Shown here piece by piece: positions 1 through 6,510 of a stretch of DNA of 8,353 nucleotides. The notes below the pieces were generated by a model that worked only from the letters and a program-made list of their open reading frames with translations, ran no database searches and was not told the origin of the DNA. How positions within the stretch are numbered: position 1 is the first letter of the stretch; each line of letters opens with the position of its first letter. Source of the stretch: Acidobacteriota bacterium. GTDB taxonomy: Bacteria; Acidobacteriota; JAAYUB01; JAMOQF01. The stretch covers positions 1-8,353 of the forward strand of contig JALULU010000243.1 of assembly GCA_027040585.1 (NCBI GenBank). The letters run 5' to 3'. Position numbers and translations under genes: made by a program.

Positions 1-497
1 CAATATGGCCAGACTTTGAAAGAATAGGGTCTAAAAAGAATGGTAAAAATAACTACTATATAGATTTTAAGGAAGTAAAACCTTATTTACCACTAATTTT
101 AGAAAAGTATGAAATCACCTTTTTTCCATCAGAACACACAGTACCCACCTATGGAATTAAAATTATTAACACGAAAAAGAAAAAGGGGGTAATATTTTCT
201 TCAGATACGGTATCACTTGAAAATCTCATACGTGAAGTAAATTCTGACAACAGAATAAAAACAGCTTTCGTTGAACTTTCATTTCCAGATTCCTTTAAAA
301 ATATAGCTTTAGACTCCAAACATCTATATCCAGAAAAACTTTTTAATTCTCTTTCAAGGATTGAAAGAAAAATAGATATTTTTTTAATACACTTTAAAAA
401 ATCTTTTTTTAAAGAAATTCAAGAAGATTTGAAGAAATATGATTTTAAAATTAAACCTAAATTTCTATACCCTGGAGAGGAAATAGAAATTGAGTAA
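1..497 (+). CDS. Class II 3',5'-cyclic-nucleotide phosphodiesterase (metallo-beta-lactamase fold), C-terminal part
   Basis: This gene enters from the left edge; its frame uses codons from position 3 and gives 164 residues to a TAA at 495..497. It is predicted to hydrolyse cAMP or cGMP to the 5'-nucleotide in a two-metal site. The visible signs are the class II pattern of a His in 'SEHTVP' (residue 45 of the fragment), 'SSDT' with Asp 68, the family signature 'VELSFP' followed by 'DSKHLYP' with His 107, a late 'LIHFKKS' with His 130, and a closing 'LYPGEEIEI' strand. The HxHxDH metal motif should be in the missing N-terminus; family members are usually about 250 to 300 residues, so roughly 100 are absent. 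Its end overlaps the start of an adenylate cyclase by 8 bases, which strongly supports a cyclic-nucleotide role. Another metallo-beta-lactamase hydrolase such as RNase Z is possible, but the 'SFP...KHLYP' stretch argues against it. Confidence 0.82.
   Translation, partial: IWPDFERIGSKKNGKNNYYIDFKEVKPYLPLILEKYEITFFPSEHTVPTYGIKIINTKKKKGVIFSSDTVSLENLIREVNSDNRIKTAFVELSFPDSFKNIALDSKHLYPEKLFNSLSRIERKIDIFLIHFKKSFFKEIQEDLKKYDFKIKPKFLYPGEEIEIE
474..480 (+). promoter_or_regulatory. Ribosome binding site for the cyclase, supporting its TTG start
   Basis: GGAGAGG ends 9 bases before the TTG at 490. No ATG lies nearby in the frame before the FHA domain begins, so this site decides the TTG start. It lies inside the end of the phosphodiesterase gene, which suggests coupled translation. 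Confidence 0.65.
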
Positions 498-2064
498 CAA
501 AGAAGACTATATAGAAATATTCGGTCCCAATTTCAATAAAAAGATTTTTCTCAAAAATTTCCCAAATGACAAAATAAGCATAGGAAGATATCCCACGTGC
601 GATATTGTACTTCCAAGTAATGAAGTTTCAAGACATCATGCCATCTTAACCCCTGTTGGAACTTCTTATTTCATTGAAGATAATGGCAGCGCAAATGGCA
701 CTTTTGTAAATAATAATTTGGTAGATAGAAAAAAACTGGAAAATGGGGATGTAATTAAAATAGGAGATTTCACATTAAAGTTTTTCTCTAAAGAATCTGA
801 AGTAAACTTAAAAGATAATTTTGAAACCAATAAAAATAAGACCTTTGCAATTCCAGTCTCACAGTTAACAAAACTTGAGCAAACCCCCATTCTTGAAAGA
901 ATAGCCATCGAAACACAGCTAAAGATAATTGACGTAATTCTTGAAGCCTCTAAAACATTGTTAAATTCTGACAATTTGGGTCTTGTCTTAGATAGAGTAA
1001 TGGAACTTGTGTTTAAGTTTTTAAATGCAGATAGGGGCTTTTTGATGCTATATGATGAGGAAAAAGGTGAATTAGTGCCAAAGGTTACAAAGCACAAAAA
1101 AAACAATAAAGAAGGCATAACCTTTAGTAGAAGTATTGTAGATAAAGTATTTAACGAAGGAGTTTCTATTCTAACAGAGGATGCGACATCAGATGAAAGA
1201 TTTTCTCAAATTGAAAGTGTTATTATTAAAAGAATACACTCTTGTATGTGCGTTCCTCTCTGGATTAATGAAAAAATTATTGGAATTATTTATATAGATT
1301 CCATCATTTACAGAAAGCAATTTAATAAGGTAGATCTTTATCTTTTATCGGTGATTGCGACACTTGCTGCTACAGCCATAGAAAAATTTAGATTAAATTC
1401 AGAACTAAAAAAAGAAAAAAAGATAATAGAAAGACTTGGGAGATATGAATCTCCAAATGTAATAAGTAAAATAACTTCTACTACAGAAGATATATTACAA
1501 TTTGTAAAACCTGAAAAGAGGGAAATAACTGTTTTCTTCTGTGATATTGTAAATTTTACTGCTTTGACTGAAAGGGTTTCCCCTGAGGAAATTTCGAGAA
1601 TATTAAAAACTTTTTTCAATATTATTACTGAAATCGTATTTGAAAATGAGGGCACCCTTGACAAATATATAGGTGATGCTGCGATGATTATATTTGGAGC
1701 GCCTTTCCCACAGAAAGATCATGCTGATAAAGCTCTGAAAACTGCCATAAAAATACAAAAGGCAGCTCAAGAGTTAAATATCTCTGATAAATTTGAAAAT
1801 AACTTCATGTTAAGAATAGGAATAAATAGTGGTATAGCTATGTGTGGAGATATTGGTTCAGATAGACGTTTAGATTATACCTGTATAGGTGATACTGTAA
1901 ATTTAGCAAGTAGGTTGGAATCTCAAGTGGCAAAACCGGGAGAAATTGTTATTGGAGAAAAGACAAAAACACTGTTAATTGAAAAATACTTACTTGATAA
2001 AATAGGACCTGTTAGAGTTAAAGGGTTCTCGAATGAAATAATTGCATATAAGGTGAGATATTAA
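490..2064 (+). CDS. FHA-GAF-class III adenylate cyclase
   Basis: A 524-residue soluble enzyme predicted to make cAMP from ATP. Residues about 8-100 form an FHA domain (phosphothreonine binding) with G32-R33, 'SRHH' at 47-50 and 'NGSANGT' at 65-71. Residues about 145-300 form a GAF sensor domain, followed by a short charged helix (300-318) that links to the cyclase domain (about 340-524). The catalytic set is complete: metal-binding D352 ('FCDIVNF') and D396 ('DKYIGD'), base-selecting K392 and T464, and transition-state N471 and R475 ('VNLASR'). The spacings match the CyaC-like class IIIb pattern with Thr in place of Asp, which points to adenylate rather than guanylate cyclase. There is no transmembrane segment. 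The start is TTG, 8 bases inside the phosphodiesterase gene, and the zinc-ribbon TPR gene follows after one base. Activity is probably gated by a phosphorylated partner at the FHA domain and by a ligand at the GAF domain; neither can be named from sequence. Confidence 0.93.
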   Translation: MSNKEDYIEIFGPNFNKKIFLKNFPNDKISIGRYPTCDIVLPSNEVSRHHAILTPVGTSYFIEDNGSANGTFVNNNLVDRKKLENGDVIKIGDFTLKFFSKESEVNLKDNFETNKNKTFAIPVSQLTKLEQTPILERIAIETQLKIIDVILEASKTLLNSDNLGLVLDRVMELVFKFLNADRGFLMLYDEEKGELVPKVTKHKKNNKEGITFSRSIVDKVFNEGVSILTEDATSDERFSQIESVIIKRIHSCMCVPLWINEKIIGIIYIDSIIYRKQFNKVDLYLLSVIATLAATAIEKFRLNSELKKEKKIIERLGRYESPNVISKITSTTEDILQFVKPEKREITVFFCDIVNFTALTERVSPEEISRILKTFFNIITEIVFENEGTLDKYIGDAAMIIFGAPFPQKDHADKALKTAIKIQKAAQELNISDKFENNFMLRIGINSGIAMCGDIGSDRRLDYTCIGDTVNLASRLESQVAKPGEIVIGEKTKTLLIEKYLLDKIGPVRVKGFSNEIIAYKVRY

Positions 2065-2065
2065 A

Positions 2066-3493
2066 ATGAAAAAATGTCCAAAATGTAACACAGAAAATGA
2101 GGACAACTCAAAATTTTGCATTAATTGTGGAGCCGACCTTTCCTCAATAACAGAAGTTGTGCCCAAAGACGATAAAACAGAGGTTATAACAGACGATGCC
2201 ACAAAGACCATTGAGATAAGTGCAAAAGAGACAGAAACAAATGTGTCAGATATTTTTAAGAATTCAGGGATCTGTCCAAATTGCTTTTCACTAATAGACG
2301 ATAAAGAGGCAAAACGGTGTCCTTTTTGTGGGTTTAATTTTGTGGAAGGAAAAGAAGAGCCTCCATCTACATTTGAGAAAGGAAAGTCAAAAAAAGTCTT
2401 TCTTGTGGTTATAATAGTGATTATTTCCTCTATTTTCGTCTTAGGTTTATTTACACTATTAATTACAAGAAAATCAAATGAACCATCTAACACAGTAGAA
2501 AGCAGAGTTTCAGCCATTAAAAAGGCTAAAAAGGTTAGCGACAAAACTAAAAAACTCATAAAAGATGGCAATCTTTACGAAAAGCTAAAAGAGTATGATC
2601 AGGCAATTATATGCTGGGAAAAAATATCAAAAAACGATCCAGGAAATCTGGAAGCCAGCATTCATCTTAGTAAACTATTTTTTTTAAAAGGTGAATATGA
2701 CAAAAGCTTAAATTTTATAAAAAAGGTACTTGAGAGGACCAATAATGACCCAGAAATCTTTTTTATAAAGTCCAAAATTGAAATAAAAAAACGGCAATAT
2801 GATGAAGCGGAAAAAGATTTGAAATCTGCAATAGCACTATCCCCTGAGAATAAAAAATATCTATTTGATTTGTCTAATTTATATATGAGCCTTGGCAAAT
2901 ATGAAGAAGCCTATGAGATTTTAAAAAAGTTAAATGAAATGGACCCTGACCAGGAAGAAGTATTAAGAAACCTTGTTAAATGTTCAAAAATTCTAAAAGA
3001 TGAAAATGGTACCAAAAAGTATACCGCCACATTTGAAGAAAAATTTCCAGAAGAAAATAAGAAATTAGAAATCAGTAAAAAATTTTCATCAGAAAACATT
3101 AAACCTGAAGAAAATGAGGGTGAAAATTCTCTTTTACCTAAGAAAAATAAAACCGTTTCTCAAAATATAACAACTGAAGAGAAGAAAAATCTTCCAACAG
3201 AAAATCATTTTATTTCTGTAACTGTAAATACTCAAGCAGTTGCAATATCTGGAGAAACCTGTTCCGTTGAAATTACACTTGGAAGTCAGAATTTCCACGC
3301 TTCATGTTCAAATCTATTAACTATAGACAATTTAAAACCGGGAACATTTCCATACAATATAACAGTTAGGTACTACAACTTATCCACTGGTGATCTTGAA
3401 GAGACATATTCTGGTAGTGGATTTATTGACATAAGATACAACAATCAAAATTTATATGTTAAAATTATTGGGGGAAAAGTAATTTTAGAGTGA
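2066..3493 (+). CDS. Double zinc-ribbon, single-pass membrane, TPR-repeat protein
   Basis: A 475-residue protein of no recognised family name. A first zinc ribbon has C4/C7 and C18/C21 ('CPKC', 'CINC'); a second has C70/C73 and C86/C89 ('CPNC', 'CPFC'), with an acidic linker between. A basic stretch (KGKSKK) leads into one hydrophobic helix at about 111-133. About four TPR units follow at about 165-310 (for example 'YDEAEKDLKSAIALSP' and 'YEEAYEILKKLNEMDP'), then a Lys/Glu-rich linker (about 325-380) and a C-terminal beta-rich domain (about 382-475) with two cysteines (C399, C414). A likely topology is ribbons in the cytoplasm and TPR plus beta domain outside, but the charges do not settle it. 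The ATG lies one base after the cyclase stop, with AGGTGAG at 2051..2057 as ribosome site. Context suggests a scaffold or effector of the cyclase pathway; that is inference. The gene ends in TGA, which forms part of the next gene's ribosome site. Confidence 0.85.
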   Translation: MKKCPKCNTENEDNSKFCINCGADLSSITEVVPKDDKTEVITDDATKTIEISAKETETNVSDIFKNSGICPNCFSLIDDKEAKRCPFCGFNFVEGKEEPPSTFEKGKSKKVFLVVIIVIISSIFVLGLFTLLITRKSNEPSNTVESRVSAIKKAKKVSDKTKKLIKDGNLYEKLKEYDQAIICWEKISKNDPGNLEASIHLSKLFFLKGEYDKSLNFIKKVLERTNNDPEIFFIKSKIEIKKRQYDEAEKDLKSAIALSPENKKYLFDLSNLYMSLGKYEEAYEILKKLNEMDPDQEEVLRNLVKCSKILKDENGTKKYTATFEEKFPEENKKLEISKKFSSENIKPEENEGENSLLPKKNKTVSQNITTEEKKNLPTENHFISVTVNTQAVAISGETCSVEITLGSQNFHASCSNLLTIDNLKPGTFPYNITVRYYNLSTGDLEETYSGSGFIDIRYNNQNLYVKIIGGKVILE

Positions 3494-3502
3494 GGCAAAG
3501 CT

Positions 3503-3946
3503 ATGAAAATGGAAAATTTTTTAACAATTCTAAGATCAAAAACAAATCCGGATTTACCACTCAAAACCTCCTTTGAAAAGGGATTCGAATTATTCTATAA
3601 CTTCTTAATTGACACCTTCAAAAGAAAAGAGGAAGAGGTGGCAATTTTTATCTTAGATGATAGAAACATACTAAAATTCCTTTACCCAATTTATCTACGC
3701 AAGGCTGGAGCGATACCAAAGGACTATAAAAAATCCTTCGTTTGGAGGTTAATAAACGCTCAAAAAGGAATAATTGACAATGACTTTAAAACGGCAATTC
3801 ACTTGAATTTCTTCGAAAATGCGAAGGAAAAAAATAAATCTCCTGAGCCTATAGAAAAAATAATGGGACTACCTTTAATAAAAAACGATAAAGTATATGG
3901 TGCAATTGAAATCAGTAAAAAAGGGAAAGATGAAATATCTGCTTGA
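3503..3946 (+). CDS. Small GAF-like protein, ended by an in-frame TGA
   Basis: As read with the standard code this is 147 residues ending at TGA 3944..3946. The body looks like a degenerate GAF domain: helix 'KGFELFYNFLIDTFK', strand 'VAIFILDD', then 'IMGLPLIKNDKVYGAIEISKKG', the typical last strands of a GAF fold. A GAF domain normally goes on to 'FTxxDLxxL' and a final helix; exactly that follows in the same frame after the TGA (see the next entry), so the 147-residue product lacks its last helix. The ATG at 3503 has GTGAGG at 3490..3495 as ribosome site; a second ATG at 3509 is possible. It sits 9 bases after the TPR gene, in the same operon. The 'AIPKD' and 'PIEKIMGLPL' segments recall stand-alone GAF proteins. 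Its ligand is unknown. It could be an active short protein, a recently broken gene, a recoded gene or a sequencing error. Confidence 0.7.
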   Translation: MKMENFLTILRSKTNPDLPLKTSFEKGFELFYNFLIDTFKRKEEEVAIFILDDRNILKFLYPIYLRKAGAIPKDYKKSFVWRLINAQKGIIDNDFKTAIHLNFFENAKEKNKSPEPIEKIMGLPLIKNDKVYGAIEISKKGKDEISA

Positions 3947-4051
3947 AAAGATTTTACAAAAAATGATCTTAAAAAATTAGAAAAAATAATATCTAAAGCA
4001 AATAATCATCTTTATTCAGCATATGAAAGGTTTATTTTAAAAAAGTCATAA
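3947..4051 (+). other. In-frame continuation of the GAF-like gene beyond its TGA
   Basis: After TGA 3944..3946 the same frame stays open for 34 codons and ends in TAA at 4049..4051. It begins KDFTKNDLKKLEKII, which fits the 'FTxxDLxxL' turn and final helix of a GAF domain, and joins smoothly to the 'EISKKGKDEISA' just before the TGA. Full read-through would give 182 positions, a normal GAF length. No base insertion or deletion is needed: a single substitution (for example GGA to TGA) explains the break. The extension would overlap the convergent carbamoyltransferase gene by 6 bases. Confidence 0.6.
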
Positions 4052-4066
4052 TATCTCTTTTTTAGA
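4036..4066. terminator. Possible bidirectional terminator between convergent operons
   Basis: TAAAAAAG at 4038..4045 can pair with CTTTTTTA at 4057..4064 around an 11-base loop, with a further wobble and A-T pair outside. On either strand the hairpin arm ends in a run of T, as in A-tract/U-tract terminators. The stem has only one G-C pair and overlaps the ends of both flanking genes. Chance pairing is likely in DNA this AT-rich, so this is a weak call resting partly on its place between two converging gene ends. Confidence 0.3.
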
Positions 4067-5773
4067 TATATAAACCCTATCTAAAAGAATCCCATCAAGC
4101 CCTGAACTTTTAAAAGTGTTGTAAGCATTAATTGGTTTATAAACTATTGGATATCCATGTAAATTGAAAGAAGTATTTAATATCCCACCTCTACCACTTA
4201 ATCTTTTAAATTTTGATATTAAATCGTGATATTCTGGATTAAAATCCCTTCTAACCATTTGAGGCCTTGCAGTATCGTCGTATGGATGTAGTCCTCCCCT
4301 TAAGTCTTTCTTAGCTATTTCCTTTGTGGGAAAAGCCATTATCATATAGTGGGGTTCATAATCCTTATCAATATCCACATATTTTTTTAAATCCTCTTCA
4401 AGGATTGATGGGGCAAAGGGCATCCAGAAATCCCTTTTTTTTATGGCCTCATTTATTTTTCTTATAACACCTTCCTTTGATGCATCTGCCATTATGGACC
4501 TGTTACCAAGTGCCCTTGCTCCCCACTCCATCCTTCCAGAACACCTTCCAATAATATCCCCCTTTGAAAGTCTTTCCGCAACAAATTGATTTATATCTTC
4601 TCTCTCATACACAAAAAAACCATCTTTTTTTGCCATTTGAGAGACATCTTGAATTTCCTTTTCAGTTATATTCCCTCCAAAATATAAATCCTTTATAGGG
4701 GTAAAACCATCTTTCCATCCCATATCAATTGCCGCAAGCGAAGATGCCCCAAAGGGAAGAGACTCATCCCCACAACTTGGGAAAATAAAAAGATCTTCAA
4801 CTTCTTTAAGAGTTAGTATTCTGTAATTTGCCTTTACATTCATAAAGACACCGCCAGAAAGGACAACCCTGTGAATATCCAACTTCCTTAAAATGGAAAA
4901 AATCCATCGGGTGAGTACCTCCTCAACCAACTTTTGTGCCCCGTAGGCAATGTTGTCAAACCTTTTAAAAAGTAAATCCCTTTTAAATCTCTTTATATAC
5001 TGAAATTTCCAGCAACCACTTTTGTTTACAAAACGGGGAAAACCATCCTCAACGACCTCAAAATACTTTTTAAAAATTTCAAAAACTTCATCCCCATATT
5101 TTTCTGAAGAATAGGGGGCAAGCCCCATAACCTTATACTCATGGGACATGGGTTTCATTCCAAGATACCTTGTAATCTGGGTGTAAAACTCCCCCAGGGA
5201 ATTGTATGTGGATATCTCAACTAACTTTTCTAAATTTCCACCCTTTGCAAGATAAACTGAAGCACAAATTGCATCCCCCGAGCCATCACAGGTTATCACA
5301 ACACAATCCTTTTTATAAAAGGGAGAGAAAAAATAGCCAGTTACTGCGTGTAATCTATGATGGTCATAGTAAAAACAAGGGGCATCTATTCCAACTTTTT
5401 TAAGTCCATCCTCTATCAACTTATTTCTGCTCTTTGAAACCCCAAATTTTTGGGCGTATTTTATCCAGGATGGAGACTGCAGAAAACTCTCAGGTAAAAA
5501 ATGAGTTCCAAAACCAAACATCCTTTTAAAAAAAGGAGGGGTACCATATTTTGATGGAATTGTTGGGGGAAGTAAACCAACTATTCCAACTCCATCTATT
5601 TCATCGGGGGAAAATCCTGTAATCTTAAGACACTCAAGAATACTTTTCTCGGGAAATCCTCCCCACTCCTTAATGTTATTTAATCTCTCCTCTGAAATTG
5701 CTGCTATTATTTTTCCATCCTTTAAAAGGGATGCCGTTGCAGTATGCCCATCGTGTATACCAAGGGTTAACAT
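4046..5773 (-). CDS. NodU/CmcH-family O-carbamoyltransferase
   Basis: A 575-residue, full-length member of the carbamoyltransferase family, which moves a carbamoyl group from carbamoyl phosphate, through a carbamoyl-adenylate, to a hydroxyl on a sugar or natural product. The N-terminal Kae1-like half shows 'GIHDGHTATASLL' (5-17), 'ISEERLNNIK' (26-35), the metal-binding 'HHRLH' (138-142), 'CDGSGD' (162-167), 'LSGGVFMNVKAN' (305-316) and 'SCGDES' (333-338). The C-terminal domain carries 'GRMEWGARALGNRSIMAD' (413-430) and 'FWMPFAPSI' (449-457), the usual family block. The ATG overlaps the end of the WecG-type gene by 7 bases and has a near-perfect ribosome site. It ends in TGA at 4046..4048, with a TAA soon after. 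Its place beside a glycosyltransferase and a sugar oxidoreductase suggests that the acceptor is a surface-polysaccharide sugar rather than an antibiotic or a Nod factor. The acceptor cannot be named from sequence. Confidence 0.93.
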   Translation of the reverse strand: MLTLGIHDGHTATASLLKDGKIIAAISEERLNNIKEWGGFPEKSILECLKITGFSPDEIDGVGIVGLLPPTIPSKYGTPPFFKRMFGFGTHFLPESFLQSPSWIKYAQKFGVSKSRNKLIEDGLKKVGIDAPCFYYDHHRLHAVTGYFFSPFYKKDCVVITCDGSGDAICASVYLAKGGNLEKLVEISTYNSLGEFYTQITRYLGMKPMSHEYKVMGLAPYSSEKYGDEVFEIFKKYFEVVEDGFPRFVNKSGCWKFQYIKRFKRDLLFKRFDNIAYGAQKLVEEVLTRWIFSILRKLDIHRVVLSGGVFMNVKANYRILTLKEVEDLFIFPSCGDESLPFGASSLAAIDMGWKDGFTPIKDLYFGGNITEKEIQDVSQMAKKDGFFVYEREDINQFVAERLSKGDIIGRCSGRMEWGARALGNRSIMADASKEGVIRKINEAIKKRDFWMPFAPSILEEDLKKYVDIDKDYEPHYMIMAFPTKEIAKKDLRGGLHPYDDTARPQMVRRDFNPEYHDLISKFKRLSGRGGILNTSFNLHGYPIVYKPINAYNTFKSSGLDGILLDRVYISKKEIL

Positions 5774-6510
5774 CTCTTTCCTCCTTTAAATATCTTTTCC
5801 TTAAAAATTAAAAATAAAAAAATGGGAAGGTGCACCATTACCTTTATTCTCTTTGGCTGCTTTAAAAGTCTATAAAGCCACTCAAAACCTATATCACAAA
5901 AAAATTTAGGCGCCCTTGGTGAAAAACCTGAAATTACATCAATACTTCCACCAACCCCCATTGAAATGGGTATTTTAATCCTATCAAGAATGTATAAAAT
6001 CCATTTTTCCTGTAAAAAGGCTCCCATACCAACAAATAAAAAATCAGGGGGATTTTCTTTAAATCCCTCAATTAAACTGTCAAGTTCTTCTTTTTTAAAA
6101 TAACCATTTAAATAGCCCATAAATTCCGTGTTAGGATATTTTTTCTTAAGTATCTCCACCCCTTTTTTAACTGATTCCTCCTTATTGCCAATAAAAAAAA
6201 CCTTTTTTTTCATTTTATTTGAAATATCTAACAGATCAAAAAGAAGCTCAAAACCTGCAATCCTTTTAATTTTTTTACCACATAAAAATTTAACCCCAAA
6301 GCAAAGTCCTTTACCATCGCAAAAATTAATGTCCCCACGATTTAAGATATTCCTTAACTCTCCGCTAAAATAACCCTTAGAAACCTTTATGGGATTTACT
6401 GCAAAAAGTTTTAATACTTCTCCCTTATTTAGAGATTTTTCACACACCTTTAAAATTTCATCCCTTTCTACTAAATTGACCTCTGTACCAAGTACATTAA
6501 CCCTTTTCAT
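5767..6510 (-). CDS. WecG/TagA/CpsF-family glycosyltransferase
   Basis: A 247-residue GT26-type enzyme, the usual family length. Members transfer an N-acetylmannosamine-type sugar from a nucleotide donor to a lipid-linked acceptor at the inner membrane face, an early step in teichoic acid, enterobacterial common antigen or capsule synthesis. Visible motifs are 'FAVNPIKVS' (36-44), 'CDGKGL' with the probable catalytic Asp 65, 'KRIAGFEL' (82-89), 'FFIGN' (about 104-109), 'FLFVGMGAFLQEKWI' (about 157-171), 'GVGGSIDVISGFSPRAP' (about 187-203) and the C-terminal 'EWLYRLLKQPKR' followed by a hydrophobic membrane-association stretch 'VHLPIFLFLIF'. The position often held by Thr before the conserved Asn is Ala 37 here. 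The ATG at 6510 has GAGG at 6518..6521 as ribosome site and overlaps the upstream gene by 14 bases. The donor sugar is not certain: many family members in capsule loci use other substrates. Confidence 0.92.
   Translation of the reverse strand: MKRVNVLGTEVNLVERDEILKVCEKSLNKGEVLKLFAVNPIKVSKGYFSGELRNILNRGDINFCDGKGLCFGVKFLCGKKIKRIAGFELLFDLLDISNKMKKKVFFIGNKEESVKKGVEILKKKYPNTEFMGYLNGYFKKEELDSLIEGFKENPPDFLFVGMGAFLQEKWILYILDRIKIPISMGVGGSIDVISGFSPRAPKFFCDIGFEWLYRLLKQPKRIKVMVHLPIFLFLIFKEKIFKGGKRC
5780..5787 (-). promoter_or_regulatory. Strong ribosome binding site of the carbamoyltransferase gene
   Basis: On the minus strand this reads AAAGGAGG, ending 6 bases before the ATG at 5773..5771. It lies inside the last codons of the WecG-type gene (encoding KGGKR), so the carbamoyltransferase is translationally coupled. 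It fixes the start firmly. Confidence 0.75.

Noticed and set aside
666..1118. A 150-codon open frame on the minus strand inside the cyclase gene.
   Set aside because: It is fully within the FHA-GAF region in the opposite sense, with the same Ser/Phe/Leu-rich shadow composition and no domain.
1990..2571. A 193-codon open frame on the minus strand across the cyclase and TPR gene boundary.
   Set aside because: It lies opposite two well-supported genes. The product is low-complexity Ser/Phe/Leu-rich, as expected from the reverse of Lys/Glu-rich coding sequence, and has no domain.
490..3493. A Pycsar or CBASS-like anti-phage cyclase operon.
   Set aside because: The cyclase has the adenine-selecting Lys/Thr pair and FHA and GAF input domains. 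No recognisable death effector (TIR, nuclease, phospholipase or pore) follows. The partner upstream is a cyclic-nucleotide phosphodiesterase.
3944..3975. Possible selenocysteine insertion hairpin after the TGA: AAGAT at 3948..3952 can pair with ATCTT at 3966..3970.
   Set aside because: The stem has five mostly A-T pairs and a 13-base loop with no clear SECIS features. Such pairing is expected by chance in DNA this AT-rich.
1..4051. An alternative genetic code (TGA as Trp or Gly) explaining the internal TGA.
   Set aside because: All other long genes are open without any internal TGA, use TGG for Trp and GGN for Gly, and at least two end plausibly in TGA. A recoded AT-rich genome would show many internal TGA codons.
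6193..6210. Adjacent runs of eight A and eight T in the WecG-type gene, possible slippage or phase-variation tracts.
   Set aside because: Similar runs occur in other genes here (for example near 1097 and 2678) as a result of Lys/Phe codons in AT-rich DNA. All frames are intact and no tract sits at a start site.
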